Positions 1-8,753 of a stretch of 64,000 bases of DNA are shown one piece after another. Source of the DNA: Pseudomonadota bacterium (GTDB taxonomy: Bacteria > Myxococcota_A > Polyangia > GCA-2747355); contig JADJTL010000002.1 in NCBI GenBank assembly GCA_016711215.1, positions 186,001 to 250,000 of the forward strand, in the 5' to 3' direction. The position numbers were made by a program, and so were the translations under genes. Below the pieces are notes generated by a model. The model had not been told where the DNA came from and did no database searches. It worked only from the letters and a program-made list of their open reading frames with translations. Numbering within the stretch: the stretch's first letter is position 1; every line of letters begins with the position of its first letter.

Positions 1-610
1 GCCGCGCGCCGTGCTGATCGACTACGCGGCGCTCGCCTCGCTGCCCCTGGCGGAGCTGCGCAACGGGCTGGCGGAGGCCGTCAAACACGCCGTCGTCGCC
101 GACGCTGCGCTCTTCGCCGCGCTTGAGGCCTGGGCCGAGGGCGGCGCGGCGGGCGCGCTTTTGCCTCGCCCCCTGCTTGCGCGCTGCGTGCAGATCAAGG
201 CCGAGGTCGTGGCGCGCGACGAGCGCGAGCAGGCCTACCGCCAGGTGCTGAACTTCGGCCACACCGTCGCCCACGCGATCGAGGCGGCGAGCGATCACGA
301 GGTGGCCCATGGTGCCGCCGTGGCGATCGGCATGGTCGTCGAGGCGCGCGCCGCCGAGCGCCTCTGCGGCTTCCCGGCGGCCGAGAGCGAGCGCCTGCGG
401 CGCTTGCTCCAGCGATTGCGGCTGCCGATTCAGAGCGCGCTGCCTTTCGCCGCGCTGCGCGACCGGCTCGGTCACGACAAGAAGACGCGCGGCGGGATGG
501 TGCACTGCGCGCTACCGGAGCGGCTGGGGCACATGCACGAGGCCGAGGGGCGCTGGGCGCTGCCGACCCCGGTCGAGCTGCTGGCCGAGGTCTGGCAGCC
601 GCTCGACTGA
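1..610 (+). CDS. aroB: 3-dehydroquinate synthase, C-terminal part (5' end outside window)
   Basis: C-terminal 202 or so residues of AroB, which makes 3-dehydroquinate from DAHP in the cytoplasm (second shikimate step, NAD and metal dependent). The frame is open to the window edge; the first complete codon is at position 2, so the gene is cut, not truncated. Visible family motifs are PRAVLIDYAAL, GLAEAVKHAV (active-site Glu and Lys region), NFGHTVAHAIE with a metal-binding His, and HGAAVAIGM with another His. The stop is 39 bp before the aroD-aroE fusion on the same strand, so it is probably the first visible gene of the aromatic supra-operon. The motifs leave little doubt about identity. Confidence 0.95.
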   Translation, partial: PRAVLIDYAALASLPLAELRNGLAEAVKHAVVADAALFAALEAWAEGGAAGALLPRPLLARCVQIKAEVVARDEREQAYRQVLNFGHTVAHAIEAASDHEVAHGAAVAIGMVVEARAAERLCGFPAAESERLRRLLQRLRLPIQSALPFAALRDRLGHDKKTRGGMVHCALPERLGHMHEAEGRWALPTPVELLAEVWQPLD

Positions 611-649
611 ACGGGCGGGGCTGCGTCAGCCTGTGGGAGGGAGTGAGCA

Positions 650-2218
650 ATGCTTTGCGTGACCGGCAAGGAGGGCTCCGTCGAGCTGCTCCAGCTCCGA
701 TTGGATCGCGTCTTTGCCACGGGCCGCGAGCGCGGACTCGCTGCCCTCGGGGAAGCGACCGGCGCGCCGCCCAGCCTGCTGCAGGAGGTGCGCCTCGACG
801 CGCTGACGCCGCCCCTCGAGGGCGTCTGGGCGCTGCTGCGCCGCCACGCCCCGCGCTTGCTGGTCTGCTGTCGCCCGGCGCGCGAAGGTGGATCGTTCAT
901 CGGCAGCGAGGCCGATCGCCTGCAGCTGCTCGAGCGCGCGGCCGAGTGTGGCGTGGCCTACCTCGACCTCGAGGCCGACTGCAGCGACGGCACCCTGCAG
1001 GCGTTGGCGCAGCGCAGCAGCCGCACCCGTCTGGTAATCTCCGCGCATCACTTCGCGGGCCTCCCGGCGGACCTCGAGCGCCGCTTCGCGGCCCTGGCCG
1101 AGCGTGGGGTCGGGGACGTGCTGAAGCTGGCGGTGAGCGTCGACGATGTGATGGACCTGCCGCGGCTCGCGGCGCTCGCTAAACGCGCCCAGCGGCCGAC
1201 GCTGCTGCTCGGCATGGGCCCCGCCGGCCTGCTCTCGCGCTGCCGCTACCCGGCGTTCGGGGCGCCCTGGACCTACGTCAGCGCCAACGACGACGGGGGC
1301 ACCGCGCCGGGTCAACTGACCTTCGATCAGGCGCTCCAACTCGGCCTGCCGCAGAGTGCCACCGCCCCCTTTCTCGCGGTCGTCGGTGGACCGCAGGTCG
1401 TCAACTCGCCGGGACCGTTGGCCTACAATCGGCTCTTTCGCCGTCGTGGCTGGCCCTGGAGCTATCTCCCGATCATCACCGCACAGCCGCAGCAGGCCTT
1501 CGCGCTGCTGCGCGCGCAGGGCGCGATCGGGGTCGCGGTGACGATGCCGCATAAGGACGCGGCGATGACCTTCGCGGGCGCCGGCGCCGACCTCCGCGCG
1601 CAGCAGGCCCGCGCGGTCAACTCCCTACGCTTCAAGGGCGACGCCGTCGAGGCGACCAACACGGACATCACGGGCGTGCGCGAGCCGCTGCAGGCCCTGC
1701 TGGCGCGCGCGCCCTCGCCGCCCGGAAGACCCCTGGCGCTCGTCCTGGGGGCCGGTGGTGCCGGGCGCGCCGCCGCCCTCGCCTGCCGCGCCCTCGGCCT
1801 CGAGGTGACGGTCAGCGCGCGGCGAGAAGCCCAGGCCCGCGCCTTGCTCGAGCCCGGCGAGCGCTTCGTGGCCTGGGACGAGCGCGCCAGTGTCGCCGCC
1901 ACCGTGCTGATCAACGCCACCCCGCTGACCGGCAGCAGCGCCAGCCCATGGCCGGCCACAGAGCGCATCGGAGCGCGTGTGGTCTTCGATCTCGCGCTCG
2001 GCACCGAGCCACCCGCGCTGCTGCAACAGGCCCGCAGCGCGGGCGCCGAGGTGCTCGCGCCGCAGGAGATGTGGCTGGCGCAGGGCGCCGAGCAGATGAG
2101 CTGGTTCACGGGTGAGGCGATCACCGTCGACGAGCTGCGCGACTGCAGCGGGCACCGGCGCGCCGACGCGACCGGCCGCCGCGACGCGCGGCGTGGAGGC
2201 GACGATGCCAGGCGTTGA
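650..2218 (+). CDS. aroDE: bifunctional 3-dehydroquinate dehydratase (type I) / shikimate dehydrogenase
   Basis: 522-residue fusion carrying shikimate steps 3 and 4. Residues 1-225 resemble class I dehydroquinase: LRLDRV, YLDLEADC, VISAHHF, and VLKLAVSV, whose Lys fits the Schiff-base lysine, followed by MGPAGLLSR. Residues about 240-510 resemble AroE: VTMPHK with the catalytic Lys, NTDITG with the shikimate-binding Asp, the NADP loop GAGGAGRA, INATPLTG and a C-terminal WFTG. Odd: the usual AroE shikimate loop (HSKSP..HN type) reads VVNSPGPLAYN, and the usual D..Y.P motif reads DLALGTEPP. The ATG at 650 has a GGGAGGGAG Shine-Dalgarno at about 635. The 3' end overlaps aroA by 14 bp. Such AroD-AroE fusions are known from plants and some bacteria. 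Confidence 0.93.
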   Translation: MLCVTGKEGSVELLQLRLDRVFATGRERGLAALGEATGAPPSLLQEVRLDALTPPLEGVWALLRRHAPRLLVCCRPAREGGSFIGSEADRLQLLERAAECGVAYLDLEADCSDGTLQALAQRSSRTRLVISAHHFAGLPADLERRFAALAERGVGDVLKLAVSVDDVMDLPRLAALAKRAQRPTLLLGMGPAGLLSRCRYPAFGAPWTYVSANDDGGTAPGQLTFDQALQLGLPQSATAPFLAVVGGPQVVNSPGPLAYNRLFRRRGWPWSYLPIITAQPQQAFALLRAQGAIGVAVTMPHKDAAMTFAGAGADLRAQQARAVNSLRFKGDAVEATNTDITGVREPLQALLARAPSPPGRPLALVLGAGGAGRAAALACRALGLEVTVSARREAQARALLEPGERFVAWDERASVAATVLINATPLTGSSASPWPATERIGARVVFDLALGTEPPALLQQARSAGAEVLAPQEMWLAQGAEQMSWFTGEAITVDELRDCSGHRRADATGRRDARRGGDDARR

Positions 2219-3422
2219 AGGGGCGCTGACGCTGAGCTGTCCGGGCAGCAAGAGCATGACCCAGCGTGCGCTGATGATCGCCGCTCTGGCCGAGACGCCG
2301 GTGCAGATCGACGGCGCGTTGGCCTGCCACGATTCGCACTACCTGACGCTGCTGCTGCGCGCGCTCGGCGTCAGGGTCGATTGGGACGGTACGCGCATCA
2401 ACGTCGCCCCCGCGGCCACGCTGCGCAGCGACGGGAAGCCGCTCTACGTCGGCAACGCCGGCACGGCGATGCGCTTTGCCAGTTGCCTGGCGCTGGTGGT
2501 GGAGGGCGAGCTGCAGCTCGACGGCGACGCCCGGATGCGCGAGCGCCCGATTGGCCCGCTGGTGGCCACGCTGGCACAGCTCGGCGTCCAGGCGCGCTAC
2601 CTCGGCCGCGAGGGCTGCCCACCCGTCGTCCTGCGGCGCGGCGCGCAGGCCGCCCCGGCCCGCGCCACGATCGAGGCCTCCCAGTCGAGCCAGTATGCGA
2701 GCGGGCTGCTGCTGGTCGGCGCGCGGCTACCCGCGGGGCTGGAGTTGACGCTGGGCGGCCAGGCGGTCTCGCTGCCCTACCTGCAGATGACGGCGGCGAT
2801 GATGCAGCGCGCCGGCGCCGAGCTGTGCTGGCTCGACGCGGGGCGGATCGTCGTCAGCCCGCGGCCCTATCGCGCGAGCCGGATCGCCGTCGAGCCCGAC
2901 TGGTCGACGGCGGCGTTCTTGCTCGCGGCCGGCGAGCTGCTGGGCCGCCCGCTGCACATCCCCGGGCTCGTCGACGCCGCCCATTCACTGCAGGGCGACG
3001 CTATCTTCGTCGAGCTGCTGGAGGAGCTGCGCCGACCGCAGCCGCACCGTATCGACCTCGGGCCGACCCCGGATCTGATCGCGCCCCTGGCGGCGCTCGC
3101 CAGCTTCGCCAGCCATCCGACGACGATCGCCGGGGTGGCCCACGCTCGGATCAAGGAGAGCGATCGCATCGCCGTGCTCTGCCAGCAGCTCGGCCGCGCG
3201 GGCGTCGAGGTCGAGGAACGCGTCGACGGCCTGGTGATTCATCCGTGGCGCGCCGCGGACCACGCGCCGGTGACCCTCGAGCCGGCCAACGATCACCGCA
3301 TGGCGATGGCCTTCGGCCTGCTCTCGCTGCGCCTCGACCACGTCGCCGTCGCCGAGCGCGACTGCGTGGCCAAGTCCTTTCCGCAGTTCTGGGACGTCCT
3401 GGCGCGGCTGCGCGCGGCGTAG
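2205..3422 (+). CDS. aroA: 3-phosphoshikimate 1-carboxyvinyltransferase (EPSP synthase)
   Basis: 405 residues; transfers enolpyruvate from PEP to shikimate-3-phosphate. The PEP/S3P signature PGSKSMTQRALMIAAL is at residues 12-27, GNAGTAMRF matches the LGNAGTA..R motif, SQSSQYASGLLL is typical, and RIKESDRI and NDHRMAM near the C terminus carry conserved active-site Glu, Asp and Arg residues. I chose ATG 2205, inside the end of the aroD-aroE fusion, because residues encoded upstream (from an in-frame ATG at 2112) are Arg/Ala-rich and unlike the family. The 14-bp overlap implies translational coupling. The SQSSQY variant resembles class II enzymes, but glyphosate sensitivity cannot be judged from this. 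Confidence 0.95.
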   Translation: MPGVEGALTLSCPGSKSMTQRALMIAALAETPVQIDGALACHDSHYLTLLLRALGVRVDWDGTRINVAPAATLRSDGKPLYVGNAGTAMRFASCLALVVEGELQLDGDARMRERPIGPLVATLAQLGVQARYLGREGCPPVVLRRGAQAAPARATIEASQSSQYASGLLLVGARLPAGLELTLGGQAVSLPYLQMTAAMMQRAGAELCWLDAGRIVVSPRPYRASRIAVEPDWSTAAFLLAAGELLGRPLHIPGLVDAAHSLQGDAIFVELLEELRRPQPHRIDLGPTPDLIAPLAALASFASHPTTIAGVAHARIKESDRIAVLCQQLGRAGVEVEERVDGLVIHPWRAADHAPVTLEPANDHRMAMAFGLLSLRLDHVAVAERDCVAKSFPQFWDVLARLRAA

Positions 3423-3446
3423 CTCGCCTTGAGCCGGGGATCAGCC

Positions 3447-4097
3447 GTGAGCGGAGCGCGCTTCGAGGGCAGTCGGGAGGGGGCGTCCGCCGCGAGCACC
3501 GACCCGCGCGGCCAGCGCGTGGAGATGGAAGCCGGGCAGCCGGAGCCGCTCGAGCAGGGCCTCTGGGGACCGGTGCTGGTCGGTCTGCGCGGCAGCGGAA
3601 AGAGCGCGCTGGCCCCGCGCGTGGCGGCGCGGCTGGGGCTCGTCTGGCTCGACGCGGACGTCGAGCTCGAGCGCCACGAGCGGCAAACAGTCGCGGCGCT
3701 CTTCGCCCAACACGGTGAGGCCGGCTTTCGCCGACGCGAGCGCCGCCTGTTGCTCGAGGAGCTCTTGCCGCGCCAGCGCACGGTCTTGGCCACCGGCGGC
3801 GGCGCGGTGCTCGACGCCGAGGTGCGCGCCTGCCTGACCCGGCGCGTGACGGTCTGGCTCAACGCGCCGCTCTCGGTGCTGGCCGATCGCATCGCCGGCA
3901 GCGCGCGCCCGAGCCTGACCGGGCTGCCGATCGCCGACGAGCTCGAGGGCCTGCTGGCAGCACGCGAGCCGCTCTACCGCGCCGTCGCCAGCCTGGTGCT
4001 CGATAGCGCTGCCGCCAGCCCCGATGCGCTGGCCGAGCGCATCGCCGACCATTGGCGCACGGCCGAGCGCGCTGGCCACGCCGGAGTGGTACGGTAG
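3447..4097 (+). CDS. aroK: shikimate kinase
   Basis: Phosphorylates shikimate at O3 (step 5). It has Walker A GLRGSGKSAL, LDADVELE with the shikimate-binding Asp, FRRRER, the glycine triplet ATGGGAVL and the lid/base motif REPLYR. The start is uncertain. GTG 3447 has GGGGA six bases upstream and is used here (216 residues); TTG 3429 and ATG 3525 are in frame. ATG 3525 still keeps the whole kinase fold, so the first 26 residues may be an unstructured leader. It lies 24 bp after aroA. Order of the genes here differs from the actual pathway order, since AroK acts before AroA. Confidence 0.92.
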   Translation: MSGARFEGSREGASAASTDPRGQRVEMEAGQPEPLEQGLWGPVLVGLRGSGKSALAPRVAARLGLVWLDADVELERHERQTVAALFAQHGEAGFRRRERRLLLEELLPRQRTVLATGGGAVLDAEVRACLTRRVTVWLNAPLSVLADRIAGSARPSLTGLPIADELEGLLAAREPLYRAVASLVLDSAAASPDALAERIADHWRTAERAGHAGVVR

Positions 4098-4136
4098 GCG
4101 AGGTTTGCTTAGGCAAGAGGACGCGAGGCCCGTTGC

Positions 4137-5480
4137 ATGTCATCGAATAGCTTTGGCGACAACTTCCGCATCACGACCTTCGGCGAGAGCCATGGTGCGG
4201 CGCTCGGCGTCGTCATCGACGGTGTGCGTCCGGGCGTGGCGGTCGACCTCGCCGCGATCCAGCAGCAGCTCGACCGACGACGTCCTGGCACCAGCCCGCT
4301 GACCAGCCCGCGCAAGGAGGGCGACCAGCTCGAGCTGCTCTCGGGGGTCTTCGAGGGCAAGACCACCGGCGCACCGATCGCCATCATCGTCCGCAACAGC
4401 GATGCCCGCTCGCAGCACTACGCCGAGTGGCACGACGTCTTTCGGCCAGGCCACGCCGATCTGACCTGGTGGCGGAAGTTCGGCATTCGCGACTGGCGCG
4501 GCGGCGGACGGACCTCCGGGCGCGAGACGCTGGCGCGCGTCGCGGCGGGCGCGCTGGCCCAACAGCTCTTGGTGCGTGAGGCCGGCGTGACGATCCGCGG
4601 CCACGTCGTACGCATCGGCACGGAAACCGCGACCACCTTCGATGGCGACGAGATCGAGCGCAACGACGTGCGCTGCGCCGACGCGGCGGCCGCCGCGCGG
4701 ATGACGGCGGCGATCCTCGCGGCGCGCAAGGATGGCGACTCGTTGGGGGGCGTCGTCGAGGTCATCGCCGAGGGTGTACCGGCCGGCTGGGGCGACCCCG
4801 TCTTTCTCAAGCTCGATGCCCAGCTCGGCGCGGCGATGCTGTCGATCGGCGCGGTCAAGGGCGTCGAGATCGGCGATGGCTTCGCGCTGGCGAAGCGGCG
4901 TGGCTCCCAGACCAATGATCCGATCTCGCCGACGGGCTTCGCGTCGAACCACATGGGCGGCCTGCTCGGCGGTATCTCGAGCGGCGCGCCGATCGTGGCG
5001 CGCCTGGCGGTCAAGCCAACCTCGTCGATTCGTCATGAACAACAGACGATCGACACCGCCGGCCAACCACGCACCTTGCGCGTCCCCGGACGCCACGACC
5101 CCTGCATTTGCCCGCGCGTCGTGCCGGTGGCCGAGGCGATGATGGCGCTGGTGCTCTGCGATGCGATGCTGCGGCAGCAGGCGCTGACGGGCGCCGCCAC
5201 CTCCGCGGATCAGCTCCTCGCCGAGCTGGCCTTCTGCGACGGCGAGCTGCTGCGGTTGGTGGCCCGCCGCCGTGCGCTGCAGCAGGAGCTTGGGGCAGTG
5301 CTCGACGCGCCACGGCAGGAGTCCCTGTCGCGCGTGCAGCAGCAGACCAGCACTGCGCTCGAGCTACCGCTCGCGACGACCACCTTCTTCGAGCTCGTCG
5401 CCGCCGCCTGCGCCGCGACGGCACCGATCACAGACCCGATCGCGGACCCGACCGAGGACCCGAGCAAGGACGTGCCATGA
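4137..5480 (+). CDS. aroC: chorismate synthase with C-terminal chorismate-mutase-like extension
   Basis: Residues 1-355 are a standard chorismate synthase: FGESHG near the N terminus, RRRPGTSPLTSPR, GGGRTSGRETLARVAAGA, a Gly-rich FMN loop NHMGGLLGGISSG and RHDPCICPR. It converts EPSP to chorismate with reduced FMN. The protein is 447 residues against the usual 350-390. Residues about 358-430 (DNA 5208-5430) form an extra helical segment, LLAELAFCDGELLRLVARRR then PRQESLSRVQ then FFELVAAA, that follows the helix pattern of AroQ chorismate mutase. The usual mutase Lys after the first helix is absent and the loop is short, so activity is doubtful. The tail ends in Asp-Pro repeats (TDPIADPTEDP). 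The stop overlaps the next start as ATGA. Confidence 0.95.
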   Translation: MSSNSFGDNFRITTFGESHGAALGVVIDGVRPGVAVDLAAIQQQLDRRRPGTSPLTSPRKEGDQLELLSGVFEGKTTGAPIAIIVRNSDARSQHYAEWHDVFRPGHADLTWWRKFGIRDWRGGGRTSGRETLARVAAGALAQQLLVREAGVTIRGHVVRIGTETATTFDGDEIERNDVRCADAAAAARMTAAILAARKDGDSLGGVVEVIAEGVPAGWGDPVFLKLDAQLGAAMLSIGAVKGVEIGDGFALAKRRGSQTNDPISPTGFASNHMGGLLGGISSGAPIVARLAVKPTSSIRHEQQTIDTAGQPRTLRVPGRHDPCICPRVVPVAEAMMALVLCDAMLRQQALTGAATSADQLLAELAFCDGELLRLVARRRALQQELGAVLDAPRQESLSRVQQQTSTALELPLATTTFFELVAAACAATAPITDPIADPTEDPSKDVP

Positions 5481-6490
5481 TCATCGTCTTCAAGCCAGGT
5501 ACGAGCCGCGAGCAAGTCGAGTCACTGGTGCAGCGTCTGAGCGCGGCCGGCTGCAAGCCACTCTACCTTCCCGGGGACGAGCGGCTGGCGATCGGCGCGA
5601 TCGGCGACGAGCGACTGCTCGCTAGCCTGCGACTGGAGAGCCATCCGCAGGTCGAGAGCGTCACCCTGGTGCCCAGCTCGCATAAGCTGGTCAGCCGCGA
5701 GTTCCATCCGCACGACTCGATCGTCAACATCGGCGCGGTCCCGGTCGGCTCGAATCGCTTCATCGTCATCGCCGGCCCCTGCGCCGTCGAGAGTCGCGAG
5801 CAGATCACGCAGGCCGCGGAGCTGGTGCAGCGCGCCGGCGCGAGCTGCTTGCGCGGCGGCGCGTTCAAGCCGCGTAGCAGTCCCTACGCCTTCCAGGGGC
5901 TCGGCCGCGAGGGCCTCGAGCTGCTGGCAACGGCGGCGCGCGGCGTCGGGCTGCCGAGCGTGACGGAGGTCGTCGAGACGACGGATATCGAGGCGATCGC
6001 GAGCTATGCCGATGCCTTCCAGGTCGGCGCGCGAAACATGCAGAACTTCAGTCTGCTCAAGGCGCTGGGCCAACAGCGCAAGCCCGTGCTGCTCAAGCGC
6101 GGGATGGCCGCGGAGGTCAAGGACCTGCTGCTGGCCGCCGAGTACATCGTCAGCGAGGGCAACGACGCGGTGATCCTCTGCGAGCGCGGCATCCGCACCT
6201 TCGAGACCGCCACGCGTAACACCCTCGATCTCAGCGCCGTGCCCTTTCTCAAGCAGCGCAGCCACCTGCCGGTGATCGTCGACCCCTCGCATGGCACCGG
6301 TCGGCGCGAGCTGGTGGCGCCGATGGCCCGCGCGGCGGCGGCCTGCGGGGCAGACGGCATCATCGTCGAGATGCACCCCGATCCGGCGCAGGCGCTCTCG
6401 GACGGCGCGCAGTCGCTCTACCCGCAGCAGTTCCGCGAGCTGATGCAGGGCCTCCGCGCGATCGTCGCCGCGGTCGGGCGAACGCTATGA
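5477..6490 (+). CDS. aroF: 3-deoxy-7-phosphoheptulonate (DAHP) synthase, type I-beta with N-terminal regulatory domain
   Basis: 337 residues; condenses PEP and erythrose-4-phosphate, the entry step of the pathway. Residues 1-70 (MIIVFKPGTSREQVESLV) form the ferredoxin-like/ACT-like regulatory domain known from the Thermotoga-type enzyme. The catalytic part shows IAGPCAVESREQI, RGGAFKPRSSPY, QVGARNMQNFSLL, LLKRGM, CERGIRTFE and DPSHGTGRR, which carry PEP, metal and phosphate ligands. Start ATG 5477 forms ATGA with the aroC stop. An open frame continues upstream to 5108 but overlaps aroC and has no family similarity. The N-terminal domain predicts feedback control by an aromatic amino acid; which one cannot be read from the sequence. 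Confidence 0.95.
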   Translation: MIIVFKPGTSREQVESLVQRLSAAGCKPLYLPGDERLAIGAIGDERLLASLRLESHPQVESVTLVPSSHKLVSREFHPHDSIVNIGAVPVGSNRFIVIAGPCAVESREQITQAAELVQRAGASCLRGGAFKPRSSPYAFQGLGREGLELLATAARGVGLPSVTEVVETTDIEAIASYADAFQVGARNMQNFSLLKALGQQRKPVLLKRGMAAEVKDLLLAAEYIVSEGNDAVILCERGIRTFETATRNTLDLSAVPFLKQRSHLPVIVDPSHGTGRRELVAPMARAAAACGADGIIVEMHPDPAQALSDGAQSLYPQQFRELMQGLRAIVAAVGRTL

Positions 6491-8115
6491 GCGAGGTCAT
6501 GACCCTGGCGGCCAGCCAACGACGAACCCTGCTGCGCAACGTCAACCTCTGCCCCGACCCGATCGAGGCCTTTCGCGCTTGCTGCGGCGACGCGACGCGG
6601 CTCGGCACGGCGCTGCTGGAGACCGCCGAGACCCCGGAGTCGGCGGCCTCGGCCGGCAAGTCGCTGCTGATCATCCGCAGCGCGTTACAGATCACCTGCC
6701 GCGGTCGGCAGGTCACGGTGCGCGCGCTCGGTCCTCATGGGCAGCTGCTCTTGCCCTGGCTGGCTGAGCGCCTCCCGAGCGCCGAACAACTGACCCATAG
6801 CGCCGACACGCTCTCGTGCAGCTTTCCGCCGATTCCCAGTGGGAGCGAGCAGCAGCGCCTGCTCGCGGGCTCACCGGTCGACGTGCTGCGCGCTCTCGGT
6901 CGAGGCCTCGTCGAGCGCATCGAGCAGCCCTCCGCCGCGCCGCTGCTGCTGGGCACCTTCGCCTACGATCTGCTCGAGAGCTACGAGGCCCTGCCGCCCG
7001 CGAGCGCCGACCCGACGGGCTGGCCGGACTTTGAGTTCTTCCTGCCCGATCGCTTGGTCTGGCTCGACCACGAGCACGGCACGGCCACCGTGGTCGTGCA
7101 TCTCTTCGGTGGCGACCAGACCTCGAGCGCCTACGGCGATGCCGTCTCTGGCGTGGTGCGCTTGGTCGAGGGGCTCAATCAGGCCAGTCGCGCGAGCGAG
7201 CCCGCAGCGACCCCAGCGCCGCGCCGCGCCACCGACACGGGTGGCGACAGACCCGCCGCGCTGGCCGCCGTCGATATGGATGACCCGACCTTCGCCGCGC
7301 TGGTCGAACGCCTCAAGCAACACATCGTCGCCGGCGACGTGTTTCAGATCGTCCCGTCGCGAACCTTCTCGGTGCCCTGCAGCGCCCCGCTCGAGGCCTA
7401 CCGGCGCCTGCGCGCCGCCAACCCCAGCCCCTACATGTTCTACCTCAATGGCAGCGCAGGGGTGTTGTTCGGCACCTCACCGGAGACCGCCGTCGCCGTC
7501 GAGGGTCAACCGCCGCGCGTGCATATCCGCCCGATCGCGGGCACCCGTCCGCGAGGTCGCGCGACGCCCCAGGGGCCGATCGACTTCGACCTCGACAGCC
7601 GCCGTGAGGCCGAGCTGCGCCTCAGCGAGAAGGAGGTCGCCGAGCACATGATGCTCGTCGACCTCGCGCGTAACGACGTCGCGCGCGTCAGCGAGAGCGG
7701 CTCGCGACGCGTCGAGGCGCTGCTGACGGTCGAGCGCTATTCCCACGTGATGCACCTCGTCTCGCACGTCAGCGGCCTGCTGCGCCGCGACCTCGACGCG
7801 TTGCACGCCTACGTGGCGACGATGAACATGGGCACCCTCGTCGGCGCACCGAAGGTGCGCGCAGCCCAGCTCCTGCGGCATTACGAAGCGACGCGCCGTG
7901 GACCCTATGGCGGCGCCGTCGGCTACCTCACGGCCGACGGGCGGATGGACAGCGGCATTATCATTCGCGCCGCGCTGGTGCGCGACGGCCGCGCCTATGT
8001 GCGCGCGGGCGCGGGCGTCGTCTACGACTCCGATCCGGCGGCCGAGGCCGACGAGACGCGGCGCAAGGCCCAAGCCGTCCTCGATGCGATCGAAGCGGCG
8101 GAGGAGGGACGATGA
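6487..8115 (+). CDS. trpE: anthranilate synthase component I
   Basis: 542 residues; makes anthranilate from chorismate using ammonia from TrpG. The C-terminal chorismate-binding half has DVFQIVPSRTF, NPSPYMFYLN, LFGTSPE, HIRPIAGTRPRG, MLVDLARNDVARV, MNMGTLVGAPKVRAA and ADETRRKAQAVLDAI. Near residue 40 an LLET motif sits where tryptophan-sensitive enzymes carry LLES, so feedback inhibition by tryptophan is plausible. The start overlaps the DAHP synthase stop (ATGA), and the stop overlaps trpG (ATGA). This links chorismate supply and tryptophan synthesis in one transcript. Confidence 0.96.
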   Translation: MSEVMTLAASQRRTLLRNVNLCPDPIEAFRACCGDATRLGTALLETAETPESAASAGKSLLIIRSALQITCRGRQVTVRALGPHGQLLLPWLAERLPSAEQLTHSADTLSCSFPPIPSGSEQQRLLAGSPVDVLRALGRGLVERIEQPSAAPLLLGTFAYDLLESYEALPPASADPTGWPDFEFFLPDRLVWLDHEHGTATVVVHLFGGDQTSSAYGDAVSGVVRLVEGLNQASRASEPAATPAPRRATDTGGDRPAALAAVDMDDPTFAALVERLKQHIVAGDVFQIVPSRTFSVPCSAPLEAYRRLRAANPSPYMFYLNGSAGVLFGTSPETAVAVEGQPPRVHIRPIAGTRPRGRATPQGPIDFDLDSRREAELRLSEKEVAEHMMLVDLARNDVARVSESGSRRVEALLTVERYSHVMHLVSHVSGLLRRDLDALHAYVATMNMGTLVGAPKVRAAQLLRHYEATRRGPYGGAVGYLTADGRMDSGIIIRAALVRDGRAYVRAGAGVVYDSDPAAEADETRRKAQAVLDAIEAAEEGR

Positions 8116-8753
8116 GCGCAGCGACCAGCGTCAGCGTGCTGCTGATCGATAACTACGACTCCTTCACCTTCAACCTCGTCGATGAGTTCGCCCGCCGCGG
8201 CGCGCGCGTCGAGGTCTGGCGCAACGAGCTCAGCGCCGAGCGCGCGCTCGAGCTGGCCCTTGCACTGCCGGCGCCGCGCTTGATCGTGCTCTCCCCGGGG
8301 CCGGGTCGACCCGAGGACGCGGGCTGCTGTCAGGCGCTGGTGCAGGCCGCCTGCGGGCGCGTGCCGGTCTTCGGCGTCTGCCTCGGCCTGCAGGCGATCG
8401 TCCAGGCGCTCGGGGGCGTCGTGGGACCCGCGGGCGAGATCGTTCATGGCAAGTCGGTGTGGATCGATCACGAGGGCGAGAGCGTGCTCGCGAGGCTACC
8501 GCAGCCGCTCCAGGTCGGTCGCTATCATTCGCTGGTCGCCACCCGCGTTCCCGAGGCGTTGCAGGTGATCGCCCGCTACCGGCAGCTCGTGATGGCAGTG
8601 TCGCACCGCAGCGCGCCGGTGATCGGCGTGCAGTTCCACCCAGAGTCGATCTTGACGCCACACGGCGGCGCCCTGATCGATCGCACGCTGGCGTGGGCTG
8701 CTGCCGCCTGCACCCCAGGCGCCGAGCCGGGCTCGGGCCGCCACGATGCGTGA
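8112..8753 (+). CDS. trpG: anthranilate synthase component II (glutamine amidotransferase)
   Basis: 213 residues, class I glutamine amidotransferase that feeds ammonia to TrpE. LLIDNYDSFTFNL is at the N terminus, LSPGPGRPEDAG forms the oxyanion region, the nucleophile Cys is in FGVCLGLQAI, and the His-Glu pair is in VQFHPESILTP. Start ATG overlaps the trpE stop by 4 bp and the end overlaps trpD by 8 bp. The last 15 residues are a short extension. A dual role in p-aminobenzoate synthesis is possible, but the position next to trpE favours tryptophan. Confidence 0.96.
   Translation: MSAATSVSVLLIDNYDSFTFNLVDEFARRGARVEVWRNELSAERALELALALPAPRLIVLSPGPGRPEDAGCCQALVQAACGRVPVFGVCLGLQAIVQALGGVVGPAGEIVHGKSVWIDHEGESVLARLPQPLQVGRYHSLVATRVPEALQVIARYRQLVMAVSHRSAPVIGVQFHPESILTPHGGALIDRTLAWAAAACTPGAEPGSGRHDA

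Noticed and set aside
2112..2204. Earlier aroA start at 2112
   Set aside because: The added 31 residues are Arg/Ala/Thr-rich, unlike EPSP synthases, and lie fully inside the upstream gene.
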